Positions 33,903 to 43,044 are shown, numbered from the stretch's first letter. The stretch is 64,000 bases of DNA from CAXBOO01 sp963977425 (GCA_963977425.1 CAXBOO010000002.1:124001-188000), one strand, 5' to 3'. Notes: generated from the letters alone by a model not told the origin. Translations and numbers: made by a program.

Positions 33903-35453
33903 ATGAGCATACCAGTAATATTATTCCTACTAACAGTAGTTCTACTTTTCCCTTCACTTTATATCTTGTTTCAACGAGCAGGAGTGCCAGCATGGAAAGC
34001 CCTAATCCCTATCTACAATTTCTTTGCATGGGCAAAAATGCTAAAGCGAAGCTATTGGTGGGGAGTAATGATGCTGCTTCCAGGTGTAAACTTTTACATG
34101 TTCGCTGTATACATGGTGGAAACGTGCAACACTTTTGGAAAAAGAAAATTTAAAGATCACCTTTTAGCAGTTATTTTTCCTTTCGTTTATTTACCACTTC
34201 TAGCCTTTAAAGAAAAGGACAATTATGTTGGTCCAATCGATTGGAAAAGCACTAAAAAAACCAAAGCACAAGAGTGGGGTCATTCTATAATTTATGCTGT
34301 TGTAGCGGCATCATTTATCAGAGCTTTATTATTCGAAGCTTTTATGATACCTACCGGTTCTATGGAACGATCTTTACGCGTAGGTGATTTCTTATTCGTT
34401 TCAAAATTAGCTTACGGACCTCGTTTACCAGAAACTTTACTCAATGTTCCGTTTACGCACCATACTGTCCCGGTAATCAATACACCCGCATTTAGTACCT
34501 GGTATACAATGCCTCACTTCAGATTACCTGGTTTTGGTAAAGTTGAACGTTTCGATCCGGTGGTTTTCAATTTCCCAAAAGGCGATACAGTGTTACTGGC
34601 CAATCAAGCGCAAGATTTCGATCAAAACGCTAGAGACCGTACGTTTAGACAAACCCAAGGGAAATATACCGTTGGCGATTTTCAAAGAGTAAGACAACGT
34701 ATGTTAGACCGTGAAGAATGGGTTGCCAGACCGCGCGATAAAAAAGAATTTTATGTAAAACGTTGTATCGGAATGCCTGGTGATACCATCAGCATAGAAA
34801 ACACAATTGTATACATTGACTCTAAACCAATCGAAAACCCTGAAAAATCAAACTTCGATTATTACGTAGAATGCAAAACACCTATTAACTACGAGAATTG
34901 GAAAAACAATTACGACATCAGTGAATCTGAAATTTATGGAGTACCTAATGGCGATAGATATTTATATCAAATGCCGCTAACCTTTGAGTTGGTTGCTAAA
35001 ATTAAAGCTCTTCCTTTTGTATTGAGCGTAAATAAAGTTATCGCTAAAAAAGCTAGTCCTTTAACGATGAATCTTCGCATCTTCCCTAATTCAACTAAAT
35101 ATAATTGGTCGGAAGATAACTTTGGCCCTTTGTATATACCTTCTAAAGGAGCTACAGTAGAACTTACAGAAATGACTTTGCCTCTTTACGAACAAATCAT
35201 TAGAAAATACGAGGGCAATACGCTTGAAACAATCAATGGTAAATATTTGATTAATGGCGAAGCAACTTCATCGTACACTTTTAAACAAGATTATTATTTT
35301 ATGATGGGCGATAATAGACACCGCTCGGCCGATAGTAGATTTTGGGGATTTGTACCAGACGATCACGTAGTTGGAAAACCTGCCTTTATCTGGTTTAGTA
35401 AAGACGACGTTACGGGCATTCGTTGGAACAGAGTGTTCTCATTACCTAAATAA
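33903..35453 (+). CDS. lepB: Signal peptidase I (Bacteroidota type)
   Basis: Cleaves Sec/Tat signal peptides at the outer face of the inner membrane. It has 516 residues, longer than the E. coli enzyme. N-terminal membrane segments with a DUF5684-like region (about 1-95) precede a further membrane helix (about 127-147). Catalytic Ser153 lies in PTGSMERSL and general-base Lys286 in VKRCIGMPGD. The final box GDNRHRSADSRFWGFV is present. The 130-residue stretch between Ser and Lys and the region 305-450 are large insertions typical of the phylum. A strong terminator follows. Every signal-peptide protein in the window is a potential substrate. Confidence 0.94.
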   Translation: MSIPVILFLLTVVLLFPSLYILFQRAGVPAWKALIPIYNFFAWAKMLKRSYWWGVMMLLPGVNFYMFAVYMVETCNTFGKRKFKDHLLAVIFPFVYLPLLAFKEKDNYVGPIDWKSTKKTKAQEWGHSIIYAVVAASFIRALLFEAFMIPTGSMERSLRVGDFLFVSKLAYGPRLPETLLNVPFTHHTVPVINTPAFSTWYTMPHFRLPGFGKVERFDPVVFNFPKGDTVLLANQAQDFDQNARDRTFRQTQGKYTVGDFQRVRQRMLDREEWVARPRDKKEFYVKRCIGMPGDTISIENTIVYIDSKPIENPEKSNFDYYVECKTPINYENWKNNYDISESEIYGVPNGDRYLYQMPLTFELVAKIKALPFVLSVNKVIAKKASPLTMNLRIFPNSTKYNWSEDNFGPLYIPSKGATVELTEMTLPLYEQIIRKYEGNTLETINGKYLINGEATSSYTFKQDYYFMMGDNRHRSADSRFWGFVPDDHVVGKPAFIWFSKDDVTGIRWNRVFSLPK

Positions 35454-35477
35454 GATTTCAGCAAAAATACATGCATT

Positions 35478-35505
35478 AAAAAAGGAGCTCTCGAGCTCCT
35501 TTTTT
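35478..35505. terminator. Bidirectional terminator between lepB and lipoprotein gene
   Basis: A perfect inverted repeat with core GGAGCTC / GAGCTCC, A6 on the left and T6 on the right, placed between convergent genes. Confidence 0.9.
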
Positions 35506-35512
35506 ATTTGAA

Positions 35513-36055
35513 TTAGAATTTAATTTTCAGTGCGTCTTTGTGTTCACCTTGACCTGGCTCACCTTTTTGCATTTTAACATGCAACTTACCACCTTCATAC
35601 TCTATTATATATTCACGTTCTAGCTTATCGTCTTTCACGATTTCCATAGCTTTGATATTAGTGTCTGCCATGGCTGCTTTACGGTACTCATAAGGCCCTC
35701 TGTTTCCTAATACAAGCAATAAGTAAGTATCATAACCATCTCTCCCAGGCTCACCGTATGGTCGTCCTGGACCTCCATAGTTAATGTATATTTCATAAGT
35801 ACCAAACCAGTAATCTTTTTCAGTTTCGTAAAATTCAAAATCGAACAAACCATCACGAGTATTATAGTACTCACCTATGATTGGATCTTCAGGTATAGAA
35901 CGGTTATTGTCCCAATATCCATAAGGTCTAGTGTAATCGTAATCTACACCAAAAAATGCCTGGCCATCGTATCCACGAGGTCCTGGTCCTTCTACAACTG
36001 TTACACAACTAGTGATTGCAAACATTGCTAATAAGTAAAATAAGAACTGTTTCAT
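35513..36055 (-). CDS. Hypothetical lipoprotein with Gly-Pro-rich collagen-like segments
   Basis: I do not recognise a family. The 180-residue product has a lipoprotein signal ending FAITSCVT (Cys17). The N-terminus of the mature part reads VEGPGPRGYDGQAFFG, and a second glycine-rich stretch reads GGPGRPYGEPGRDGYD near residues 94-109, both like short Gly-X-Y tracts. The middle is Tyr/Asp-rich (VDYDYTRPYGYWDN). It ends KGEPGQGEHKDALKIKF. It is probably an outer-membrane or surface lipoprotein. It is transcribed alone and convergent to lepB with a shared terminator. Relatives seen as short Bacteroidota lipoproteins carry no assigned function to my knowledge. Confidence 0.75.
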   Translation of the reverse strand: MKQFLFYLLAMFAITSCVTVVEGPGPRGYDGQAFFGVDYDYTRPYGYWDNNRSIPEDPIIGEYYNTRDGLFDFEFYETEKDYWFGTYEIYINYGGPGRPYGEPGRDGYDTYLLLVLGNRGPYEYRKAAMADTNIKAMEIVKDDKLEREYIIEYEGGKLHVKMQKGEPGQGEHKDALKIKF

Positions 36056-36206
36056 GACTTTGATTTTCCTAGATAATTACAATCACCGTGCCAAATTCAT
36101 AATATACTAATTACCAACTACTTACCAGCGTTATTTTTAAACATTTTCACTCATTACTTTTTCATTTACACAATAAAACTAATTTGCACTCAAATTGAAT
36201 TTTTCA

Positions 36207-36806
36207 ATGAAGCTACCTACTGCTTACTTTGGTAACATTGAGTTTTGGACAACTGCACTTAAAAACGATTGTTTTGAAATTGAGGTTCACGAGAGTTTTG
36301 TGAAACAGAGTTTTAGAAACAAATGCGAAATTTTAGGTGCCAATGGTATTATTACATTAACAGCCAATGTTGTAGGACGATCAAAAGGCACGAAAACCAA
36401 AGACGTTGTACTCGATTTCAGAGAAAATTGGCCACAAAAACATTTGCACAGTATTAAAAGTGCTTATGGACATTCTCCCTATTTCGAATATTATATAGAT
36501 GATATCGAAGCTTTTTATAGTCAAATAAAGGAATTAAACACTTTATCTGAGATGAACACCAAAAGCTTACAACTCATCAAAAACATCCTTGAAATCAAAC
36601 AAGATTTTCATCTTTCAGAATCCTTTACACTACCTGACAAGAGTGATTTAATCAGTCAATTTAAAAGTGGCAAAAAGAGGCTCGACTACACGCCTTATTA
36701 CCAAACATTTTCTGACAGATTTTCATTTGAACCTAACTTATGTATTTTAGACCTCGTTTTGAATAGTGGAAACGAAACAATAACTTACCTCAAACAACAA
36801 TATTAG
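36207..36806 (+). CDS. WbqC-family protein
   Basis: A 199-residue protein of the WbqC-like family, whose members occur in O-antigen clusters and also alone beside lepB in Bacteroidota; no biochemical role is firmly known. LPTAYFGNIEFW at the start and the central FRENWPQKHLHSIKSAYG are the conserved parts. The frame opens at TTG 36195, but the ATG at 36207 (MKLPTAYFGN) matches the family start. A TAATTTG element lies at about 36179. The stop overlaps the GTG of the carboxylase gene by one base, so the two are co-translated, although the functions have no obvious link. Confidence 0.85.
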   Translation: MKLPTAYFGNIEFWTTALKNDCFEIEVHESFVKQSFRNKCEILGANGIITLTANVVGRSKGTKTKDVVLDFRENWPQKHLHSIKSAYGHSPYFEYYIDDIEAFYSQIKELNTLSEMNTKSLQLIKNILEIKQDFHLSESFTLPDKSDLISQFKSGKKRLDYTPYYQTFSDRFSFEPNLCILDLVLNSGNETITYLKQQY

Positions 36807-38434
36807 TGGACATAAATTTCAATAAAAATGAGGATACCATGCGTCTTTTGGTATCAGAAATGGAAAGTAAACTCGCCAAAATTCACCTTGGTGGAGGACA
36901 AAAAAGAATTGATAAACAACACGCTCAGGGCAAGTTAACTGCACGAGAAAGAATTGAATATCTACTTGATCCAAATACCGATCATTTAGAAATTGGAGCA
37001 TTTGCTGGCAACGACATGTACGCCGAATATGGTGGATGCCCAGGTGCTGGTTGTGTTATAGTTATAGGCTATGTACAAGGCCGTCAATGTGTTGTTGTCG
37101 CAAACGATGCTACAGTAAAAGCTGGTGCCTGGTTCCCTATTTCTGGAAAGAAAAATTTACGTGCGCAAGAAATTGCCATGGAGAACAAGCTTCCAATCAT
37201 TTATTTGGTAGATAGTGCAGGGGTATTTTTACCGCTTCAAGATGAAATCTTCCCAGATAAAGAACATTTCGGACGCATTTTCAGAAACAACGCTAAAATG
37301 TCTGCTATGGGCATACTGCAAATAAGCGCCGTAATGGGTAGCTGCGTTGCAGGTGGAGCGTACCTTCCAATAATGTCAGATGAGTCCTTAATTGTCGACA
37401 AAACAGGAAGTATATTTCTTGCAGGATCTCACTTAGTAAAAGCTGCTATTGGTGAAGTAATTGACAACGAGACGCTTGGTGGAGCAACAACTCACACCAA
37501 CGTTAGTGGTGTTTGTGACTACAAAGCAAAAGATGATAAAGACTGTCTTGATAAAATAAAGTCGCTTTTAGATAAAGTGGGTGGACAAGACAAAATACCA
37601 TTCGATAGAGCAAAACCAGTTGAACCTAAAGAAGACCCTAAAGAATTATTTGGTCTTTACCCTAGTCAGGTTGTAAAACCATTCGACGTTAGAGAAATAG
37701 TTAAACGTTTGGTTGATAAATCCGAATTCACAGAATACAAAGAAGATTACGGCCAAACCATATTTTGTGGATTTGCAAGAGTCGACGGATGGTCTGTAGG
37801 CATTGTTGCTAATCAAAGAGAAATTGTAAAATCTGGAAAAGGTGAGATGCAATTTGGAGGAGTTATCTATTCAGACTCAGCCGATAAAGCCGCGCGTTTT
37901 ATAATGAATTGCAACCAAAAGAAAATACCATTGGTCTTTTTACAAGATGTTACAGGTTTTATGGTTGGTAGCCGTTCTGAACACGGTGGTATCATTAAAG
38001 ATGGAGCCAAAATGGTAAATGCTATGGCCAATAGTGTAGTACCTAAATTTACTATTGTAATTGGTAATTCATATGGAGCTGGTAATTACGCAATGTGCGG
38101 GAAAGCCTATGACCCAAGGCTAATAGCGGCATGGCCAACAGCAAAAATGGCCGTAATGGGCGGCGAACAAGCTGCTAAGGTTTTGATGCAAATGCGTATG
38201 TCATCTCTTAAGGCAAAAGGTGAAGAAATTACCCCTGAAGCAGAAAAAGCAGAATTTGATAAAATCAAACAACGATACGACGATCAAACAACCCCATATT
38301 ATGCAGCAAGTAGATTGTGGGTAGATGCTATCATCAATCCGTTGGATACCCGTAAGTGGATATCGCATGGTATATCTGCAGCTAGTCATCAAGGACAGCT
38401 AGATGAGTTTAAAGTTGGTGTTCTTCAAACGTAA
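36806..38434 (+). CDS. Acyl-CoA carboxylase, carboxyltransferase (beta) subunit
   Basis: A 542-residue carboxyltransferase that moves CO2 from biotin to an acyl-CoA, in the propionyl-/methylcrotonyl-CoA carboxylase group. It has the two crotonase-like halves: an N-half with GKLTARERIEYLLDP and a C-half with VTGFMVGSRSEHGGIIKDGAKM, then GNSYGAGNYAMCGKAYDPR. The pattern is closer to methylcrotonyl-CoA carboxylase beta subunits than to AccD, suggesting leucine catabolism, but specificity cannot be read safely. The start is GTG at 36806, overlapping the WbqC stop by one base. The biotin-carrying alpha subunit is not in the window. Confidence 0.92.
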   Translation: MDINFNKNEDTMRLLVSEMESKLAKIHLGGGQKRIDKQHAQGKLTARERIEYLLDPNTDHLEIGAFAGNDMYAEYGGCPGAGCVIVIGYVQGRQCVVVANDATVKAGAWFPISGKKNLRAQEIAMENKLPIIYLVDSAGVFLPLQDEIFPDKEHFGRIFRNNAKMSAMGILQISAVMGSCVAGGAYLPIMSDESLIVDKTGSIFLAGSHLVKAAIGEVIDNETLGGATTHTNVSGVCDYKAKDDKDCLDKIKSLLDKVGGQDKIPFDRAKPVEPKEDPKELFGLYPSQVVKPFDVREIVKRLVDKSEFTEYKEDYGQTIFCGFARVDGWSVGIVANQREIVKSGKGEMQFGGVIYSDSADKAARFIMNCNQKKIPLVFLQDVTGFMVGSRSEHGGIIKDGAKMVNAMANSVVPKFTIVIGNSYGAGNYAMCGKAYDPRLIAAWPTAKMAVMGGEQAAKVLMQMRMSSLKAKGEEITPEAEKAEFDKIKQRYDDQTTPYYAASRLWVDAIINPLDTRKWISHGISAASHQGQLDEFKVGVLQT

Positions 38435-38455
38435 TCTTATTAGATTATAGAGCAT

Positions 38456-38484
38456 AAAAAAAGGAGCCATGAGCTCCTTTTTTT
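38456..38484. terminator. Bidirectional terminator after acyl-CoA carboxylase
   Basis: A 12-bp stem with core GGAGC / GCTCC, seven A on the left and seven T on the right, and a 5-base loop, between convergent genes. Confidence 0.9.
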
Positions 38485-38506
38485 ATTAGTGTATTTCGGA
38501 TTTATT

Positions 38507-39349
38507 TTATCCTTTTTTTGCTTTAGCAATCAATTTATTGTTCAATGCAACGTAATCTGCATTTCCAGCTTTATCAGCCATTGCTTTTGATTTTTCAGCC
38601 GTTTCAATAGCCTCTTTAGTTAAACCATTAGCTAGTTGAATTTTAGCTTTTAAGTGCAACACCCAAAAAGCATCGTTTTTAATTTCAACAGCTTTATTGA
38701 TCCATGCAAGTGCTTTCTTATTATCCAAGTTGCTGTTATAATAGTAAGACGCAGCGTTGTAATAAGGACGGTAGTTTGGTTTTGGGTTTTCAAAAGCATC
38801 TACTTGAGCAGCTACTTTTTCTTGAGTGTTTGTTTCAATTAAGATTTTCACACTTGTGTTTTCCCAAGTCAAATGAAGCTCTCCATTATTCAAACCTAAT
38901 TTATCGAATCCAATAGTGAAAGTTTCAACAAAAGCACCTGTTTTTTCAGGAGTTGCAGTAAAACGCACCTGATCTTCTTCTTGTTTGTAAGCACCTACTC
39001 CCCAATGCTCTAAGTTTTTGTGAATTACTATTTCCCAAGCATTTTCATTAGGAATAGCATACAACGCATATTTACCTGCAGGTACTTCAGCACCGTTTAA
39101 TGTAACTGGTTCAGAAAATTCAATTTTTGTACTTGCATTAGCTCCTAAACGCCACATTTTACCAAAAGGAACTAAATCACCAAAAATAGTTCGCCCTTTC
39201 GCACTTGGTCGTGAGTATTCAACTTGCACATTAGTTAATCCTACTTCTTGGCTAATTTTTCCAAGTGGACTTGGTTGTGGAGTATCAACCTGAGCATTAG
39301 TAGTAATGGCGGCTAAAGCCATAAATGCCGATAAAATAATTTTTTTCAT
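38507..39349 (-). CDS. DUF2911 protein with C-terminal TPR-like helices
   Basis: A 280-residue exported protein. The ATG at 39349 gives a signal peptide (MKKIILSAFMALAAITTNAQ); the frame is open further upstream to 39394, but those residues would precede the signal. The DUF2911 domain (about 20-185) shows VEYSRPSAKGRTIFG, PFGKMWRLGANASTKI and PAGKYALYAIPNE. The C-terminal 90 residues are helical and repeat-like (ALAWINKAVEIKND, then EAIETAEKSKAMAD), probably one or two TPR-type hairpins. It is periplasmic or secreted; function unknown. It is divergent from the type-B Ig-like gene with a 72-base gap. Confidence 0.87.
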   Translation of the reverse strand: MKKIILSAFMALAAITTNAQVDTPQPSPLGKISQEVGLTNVQVEYSRPSAKGRTIFGDLVPFGKMWRLGANASTKIEFSEPVTLNGAEVPAGKYALYAIPNENAWEIVIHKNLEHWGVGAYKQEEDQVRFTATPEKTGAFVETFTIGFDKLGLNNGELHLTWENTSVKILIETNTQEKVAAQVDAFENPKPNYRPYYNAASYYYNSNLDNKKALAWINKAVEIKNDAFWVLHLKAKIQLANGLTKEAIETAEKSKAMADKAGNADYVALNNKLIAKAKKG

Positions 39350-39383
39350 TGTTCTTCTAATTGAGTCGCAAGTTAAAAACATA

Positions 39384-39412
39384 TTGAAATTCATTTCGTT
39401 TTATTAAATTTG
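39384..39412 (+). promoter_or_regulatory. Promoter of the 667-residue type-B sorted protein
   Basis: TTG (39384-39386), an 18-base spacer and an exact TAAATTTG (39405-39412). The ATG at 39422 is 9 bases further on, so the leader is a few bases at most. It is among the best -33/-7 pairs in the window. Confidence 0.65.
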
Positions 39413-39421
39413 AATCGATTC

Positions 39422-41425
39422 ATGAAGAAATTTACCCTCATTCTACTTGCTATCACAACCGTGGTTTTCAGCGCTTTGGCTCAAGTCACGAGTAACAGCC
39501 CCATTTGCAGTAGTGAAATTTTAACATTTACTATCAGTTCTAGCGGCAAAGAGTATTTGGTCAAAACACCAACAGGTACAACTTCATCGTATTTTAGTTC
39601 ACCTATAACCATCAGTGGTTCTGCTGCTGAAAGTGGAAAATATATTGTTTCCATCATTTCTAACGCCAACGATACCGTAAACGTTGATGTAGAAGTTATG
39701 GTAACTCAAGTACCTAGTCAACCCATCATTACAGGTAAAACCGATTACTGTGAGGGAGAAGCTTTAGAATTATCAGCATCGGCATCAAACAATCCTGACG
39801 TTTTTGAATGGTCATTCAATGATGGTTCAACCTATTTTCAGAATCCTTTGAACATTCCAGCAAGAAAATCATTCGGAACTACAGTAACTGTTGTAGCATC
39901 TAAAAACAGTTGCGAAAGTGCCAGTGCCAGTATTACACTTACTGTAAACGAAAACCCTACAACAAAGCCTATTTTATCAGGTCTTAAAAACCCTTACTGT
40001 GAAGGCGATTTAATTAACTTAACATTAACCAATGCGGGATCCTTTTTTGTTGATTGGAAGTTTCCTGACAATAGTACGCAGAACATAAAAAAACTCAACA
40101 CCAATGCCACTTTGCCTTTAAACGGCATGCACAGTATTACATATTACAGCAACGGTTGTCCAGGACCAAGTACAGCGGTCAATATCATTGTCAATGAAGT
40201 ACCTCCTACTCCCACTATCATTAGTAACCAAACAAGTATTTGTACTGGCGATACTTTAAAAATATACAGTCCAGGAAATGAAGCCTTTGGCCGTTCTTGG
40301 ACATTCCCTAATGGGTCTATCTCGAGCATTGACACTATCCTTAGAAACAATGTACAAAGCAGTGATTCTGGATTCTACTCACTTAAATTAGTGAATGGAA
40401 TATGCAGTTCAGCTACTGTAAAAATTCATTTAGAAACCAAACAATCTCCAATTCTCATCGATTCGTATACCAACGCTCCATTGTGTGAACAAGATTCATT
40501 CGTATTTTATACAAAATGGAAATTCGGAGGTACAACGACACTAAGCAATGAATATGGTTTGAACCATGTTGGAGACAGCTTAACGATTCCTATTATACCT
40601 CATTATCGCGATTATTACGTAGCTGTAACCAATGACAATGGCTGTAAATCTAGGATCGACACTTTCATTACACCCATTATAGAAAAAATAAGAACCGCAA
40701 GTATTATTACTAATAGCCCAGTCTGCGAAAATTCACCTCTCTCATTATTAGCTATGATGCACGATAGCACGACATATTACTGGGAAGGACCAAAAGGATT
40801 TAAAGACACTGCTCTGCAATTAGGTTTTTGGGAAGCTCAACTGGAACAAAAAGGCAAATACACAGTTCGCTATGAAAACATGTGCGATACAGTTTCAGCG
40901 TCCATACAAGTGGTTGTAAACCCCGTGCCAACGTTTAATATTGTTGGAGATAGTTCGGTTTGCGAGGATGATTTAACCTTGGCTACGTTTGGTGTTGACA
41001 CAGATTATGACTCTTACCAATGGAATACTGGTGAAATCACTAAAGAAATTACGGTAGCTAAAAACAACTTCTATGCCGTAACGGTTACAAATCAATTCGG
41101 CTGCATCACTAAAAAAGGTAAAGATATACCCACAAAATGCTTTCCGCGCTTCTATGCCCCTAATGCATTCACTCCAAATGGAGATGGAACAAACGATATA
41201 TTTTACTTAGTAAATCACAATTTAGAAATTGCCCATTTTACCATTTTCAACAGCATTGGTGAAATTGTTTTTGAAACTAGAGACCTTTCAAAAGGTTGGG
41301 ATGGGACTTACTTAGGAGCTCCCTGTAAAGCTGGTAAATACGTTTACAAGTTAGAATACGACACCATTTTCAAAGGTGTTGTAAAAAGTATGCTTTCGCA
41401 TTCTTACTTTTTCTTGATTCGCTAG
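39422..41425 (+). CDS. Ig-like repeat protein with T9SS type-B sorting domain
   Basis: A 667-residue secreted protein. The signal peptide (MKKFTLILLAITTVVFSALAQ region) starts at ATG 39422, not at the open TTG 39410. Six or seven Ig-like repeats of about 80-90 residues follow, each beginning with a Cys-containing motif such as SPICSSEILTF, TDYCEGEALEL, NPYCEGDLINL or SPVCENSPLSL. They resemble the Ig/PKD-like repeats found in gliding-associated surface proteins. The last 90 residues (bases about 41150-41425) are the type-B C-terminal domain, with FTPNGDGTNDIF and GWDGTYLG. It is transcribed from its own promoter and has no PorP partner beside it. The ligand is unknown. Confidence 0.9.
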   Translation: MKKFTLILLAITTVVFSALAQVTSNSPICSSEILTFTISSSGKEYLVKTPTGTTSSYFSSPITISGSAAESGKYIVSIISNANDTVNVDVEVMVTQVPSQPIITGKTDYCEGEALELSASASNNPDVFEWSFNDGSTYFQNPLNIPARKSFGTTVTVVASKNSCESASASITLTVNENPTTKPILSGLKNPYCEGDLINLTLTNAGSFFVDWKFPDNSTQNIKKLNTNATLPLNGMHSITYYSNGCPGPSTAVNIIVNEVPPTPTIISNQTSICTGDTLKIYSPGNEAFGRSWTFPNGSISSIDTILRNNVQSSDSGFYSLKLVNGICSSATVKIHLETKQSPILIDSYTNAPLCEQDSFVFYTKWKFGGTTTLSNEYGLNHVGDSLTIPIIPHYRDYYVAVTNDNGCKSRIDTFITPIIEKIRTASIITNSPVCENSPLSLLAMMHDSTTYYWEGPKGFKDTALQLGFWEAQLEQKGKYTVRYENMCDTVSASIQVVVNPVPTFNIVGDSSVCEDDLTLATFGVDTDYDSYQWNTGEITKEITVAKNNFYAVTVTNQFGCITKKGKDIPTKCFPRFYAPNAFTPNGDGTNDIFYLVNHNLEIAHFTIFNSIGEIVFETRDLSKGWDGTYLGAPCKAGKYVYKLEYDTIFKGVVKSMLSHSYFFLIR

Positions 41426-41481
41426 AAAAAAAATAAAACTTTCCGCAACTTTTTTTCGTAAACCTGTATTAATTTCGTTTC

Positions 41482-42018
41482 ATGAAAAACACGGAGGTGA
41501 TTACACTAGGTGCTGGATGCTTTTGGTGTATTGAAGCCATACTAATTGAACTAAAAGGAGTTCTTTCTGTTCAAAGTGGCTACACTGGAGGGATTATACC
41601 AAACCCTACATACAAAGAGGTATGCAATGGCCAAACAGGACATGCAGAGGTGGCTCAAATTATCTACGATCCAAAATTGATTGGAGTAGAAGAGATACTT
41701 GAAGTGTTTTTTACAATTCACGATCCTACAACATTAAATAGACAAGGAAACGATATTGGAACTCAATACAGAAGCGCCATATTTTACTCTAACATAGAAC
41801 ACAAATACATTTCCGAACAAATTATTGAGCGTTTGAATGCCGATGAAGCATTCCCTAATAAAATTGTAACTGAAGTAACCGAGTTAGGGTCATTCTACGT
41901 AGCTGAAGAATATCATCAAAATTATTTGGACAACAATGGAGACAACCCCTACTGCCAAATGATTGTTCGTCCAAAATTGGAGAAATTTAGATTAGCCTTT
42001 CCACATAGGATAAAGTAA
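41482..42018 (+). CDS. msrA: Peptide methionine sulfoxide reductase MsrA
   Basis: Reduces methionine-S-sulfoxide in proteins or as free amino acid. It has 178 residues with the active-site motif GCFWC (Cys13 catalytic) right at the start, GYTGGIIPNPTYKEVCNGQTG (conserved as GYTGG and NPTY), HDPTTLNRQGNDIGTQYRS with its central Gln/Asp, and YHQNYLDNN near the end. No signal peptide is present, so it acts in the cytoplasm. The ATG lies 4 bases after TAATTTCG, a one-mismatch -7 element. A bidirectional terminator follows. Confidence 0.96.
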   Translation: MKNTEVITLGAGCFWCIEAILIELKGVLSVQSGYTGGIIPNPTYKEVCNGQTGHAEVAQIIYDPKLIGVEEILEVFFTIHDPTTLNRQGNDIGTQYRSAIFYSNIEHKYISEQIIERLNADEAFPNKIVTEVTELGSFYVAEEYHQNYLDNNGDNPYCQMIVRPKLEKFRLAFPHRIK

Positions 42019-42053
42019 TAGCACAGATATTAAACCCATTATATTCAATTAAA

Positions 42054-42087
42054 AAAAGCCTTTTAAGTATATACTCAAAAGGCTTTT
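42054..42087. terminator. Bidirectional terminator between msrA and rhodanese gene
   Basis: A stem of 16 pairs with one mismatch (core AAAAGCCTTTT / AAAAGGCTTTT) and a 2-base loop; A-rich on the left, T-rich on the right, between convergent genes. Confidence 0.8.
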
Positions 42088-42112
42088 ATTTTGAAAAACT
42101 ATAGTATTTCTT

Positions 42113-42502
42113 TTAATCCATTTTACCTGTAATTACAGGGTAATCCTCGGCCATCCAAGCTTTAATACCACCTTTCATATCAACAGTAGTAAATCCTGCT
42201 TTTTGTAGCTTTTGAGCTGCCATATTCGACCTTCCTCCAGAACGGCAATACAAGTAAACTGTTTTCTTTTTATTCAAAGATTCTTCGCAACGTTTCACGA
42301 AATCTTCCAAGTAGAAATCTATCAAAAAAGCGTTCTCTAATCTATTTTCAGCAAACTCTGCATCTGTTCTAACATCCAACAACTGAATTTTAGGATTGGC
42401 ATCCAGATCTTGTTTAAAAAATTTGGCTGGTTTTATATCTTGAGCCATCAAACTTGTAGCAGTAAATAATATCGCTGCTACGGCGCATTTCAACTTTCTC
42501 AT
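42113..42502 (-). CDS. Exported rhodanese-like domain protein
   Basis: A 129-residue single-domain rhodanese with a signal peptide (cut after SLMA, residue 20), thus periplasmic. LLDVRTDAEFAENRLENA is the entry strand, and the active-site loop YCRSGGRS carries Cys86, so sulfur transfer chemistry is possible. GGIKAW near the end is the usual closing motif. It lies 3 bases after the DUF1801 gene on the minus strand and shares its transcript. The periplasmic sulfur acceptor is unknown. Confidence 0.9.
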   Translation of the reverse strand: MRKLKCAVAAILFTATSLMAQDIKPAKFFKQDLDANPKIQLLDVRTDAEFAENRLENAFLIDFYLEDFVKRCEESLNKKKTVYLYCRSGGRSNMAAQKLQKAGFTTVDMKGGIKAWMAEDYPVITGKMD

Positions 42503-42505
42503 CGT

Positions 42506-42961
42506 TTATTTTTTAAAGTTTAATTCGTAAATATGTATCCATTCTTTTACCGTCATTCGTTTCATTAAATCGGCAATCAAATCGAAGGGAATATCGGTTA
42601 TTCTTTTGAAACGAATACAACTTTTTCCCATATCCAGTTTGGATTTAGCATGTTTTGGATACTCCGTTACAAACCAATCCATTAAATCTGGATTGGCATA
42701 AATACCCATATGATACAAAGCCAAAAAGTTTTTTTGTGCACCAACACTTACAAAAGGTAAAGGAGTATTTGGAGTACAATGATACCCTGCTGGATAATCG
42801 TCTAATGACACTACAAAGGACGGAAAACCATATTGCATGCATGCAGTAAAACCTTTGGGTAAATTTGAAGCCACAGTGTTGTACAACTTCTTGTAAACAT
42901 CCTGCCTATCACTTTCGAGAGCATGGATATACTCTTCTACTGATTGAGCTTCAATTTTCAT
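42506..42961 (-). CDS. DUF1801 (YdhG-like) protein
   Basis: A 151-residue cytoplasmic protein of the DUF1801 family: VEEYIHALESDRQDVYKKL at the start, FTACMQYGFPSFVV, HMGIYANPDLMDWF and MGKSCIRFKR are recognisable. A related Bacillus protein has been linked to intracellular iron handling, but the family's function is open. The frame is open to 43027, but the ATG at 42961 (MKIEAQSVEEYI) is the family-like start. A TATTTTG element lies at 42972-42966, and the extra upstream part overlaps the terminator at 42994-43024. The rhodanese gene follows after 3 bases. Confidence 0.85.
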   Translation of the reverse strand: MKIEAQSVEEYIHALESDRQDVYKKLYNTVASNLPKGFTACMQYGFPSFVVSLDDYPAGYHCTPNTPLPFVSVGAQKNFLALYHMGIYANPDLMDWFVTEYPKHAKSKLDMGKSCIRFKRITDIPFDLIADLMKRMTVKEWIHIYELNFKK

Positions 42962-42993
42962 ACAGCAAAATACAATTTTGATAATTATATGGC

Positions 42994-43024
42994 AAAAAAA
43001 AGGCTGTAATTTCTTACAGCCTTT
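42994..43024 (-). terminator. Terminator of the giant adhesin operon
   Basis: On the minus strand, the 11-bp stem AAAGGCTGTAA / TTACAGCCTTT with a 4-base loop runs into eight T residues. It lies 20 bases after the small membrane-protein gene that follows the giant adhesin. Confidence 0.85.
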
Positions 43025-43044
43025 CATACTCTAAAGCGACTTAA

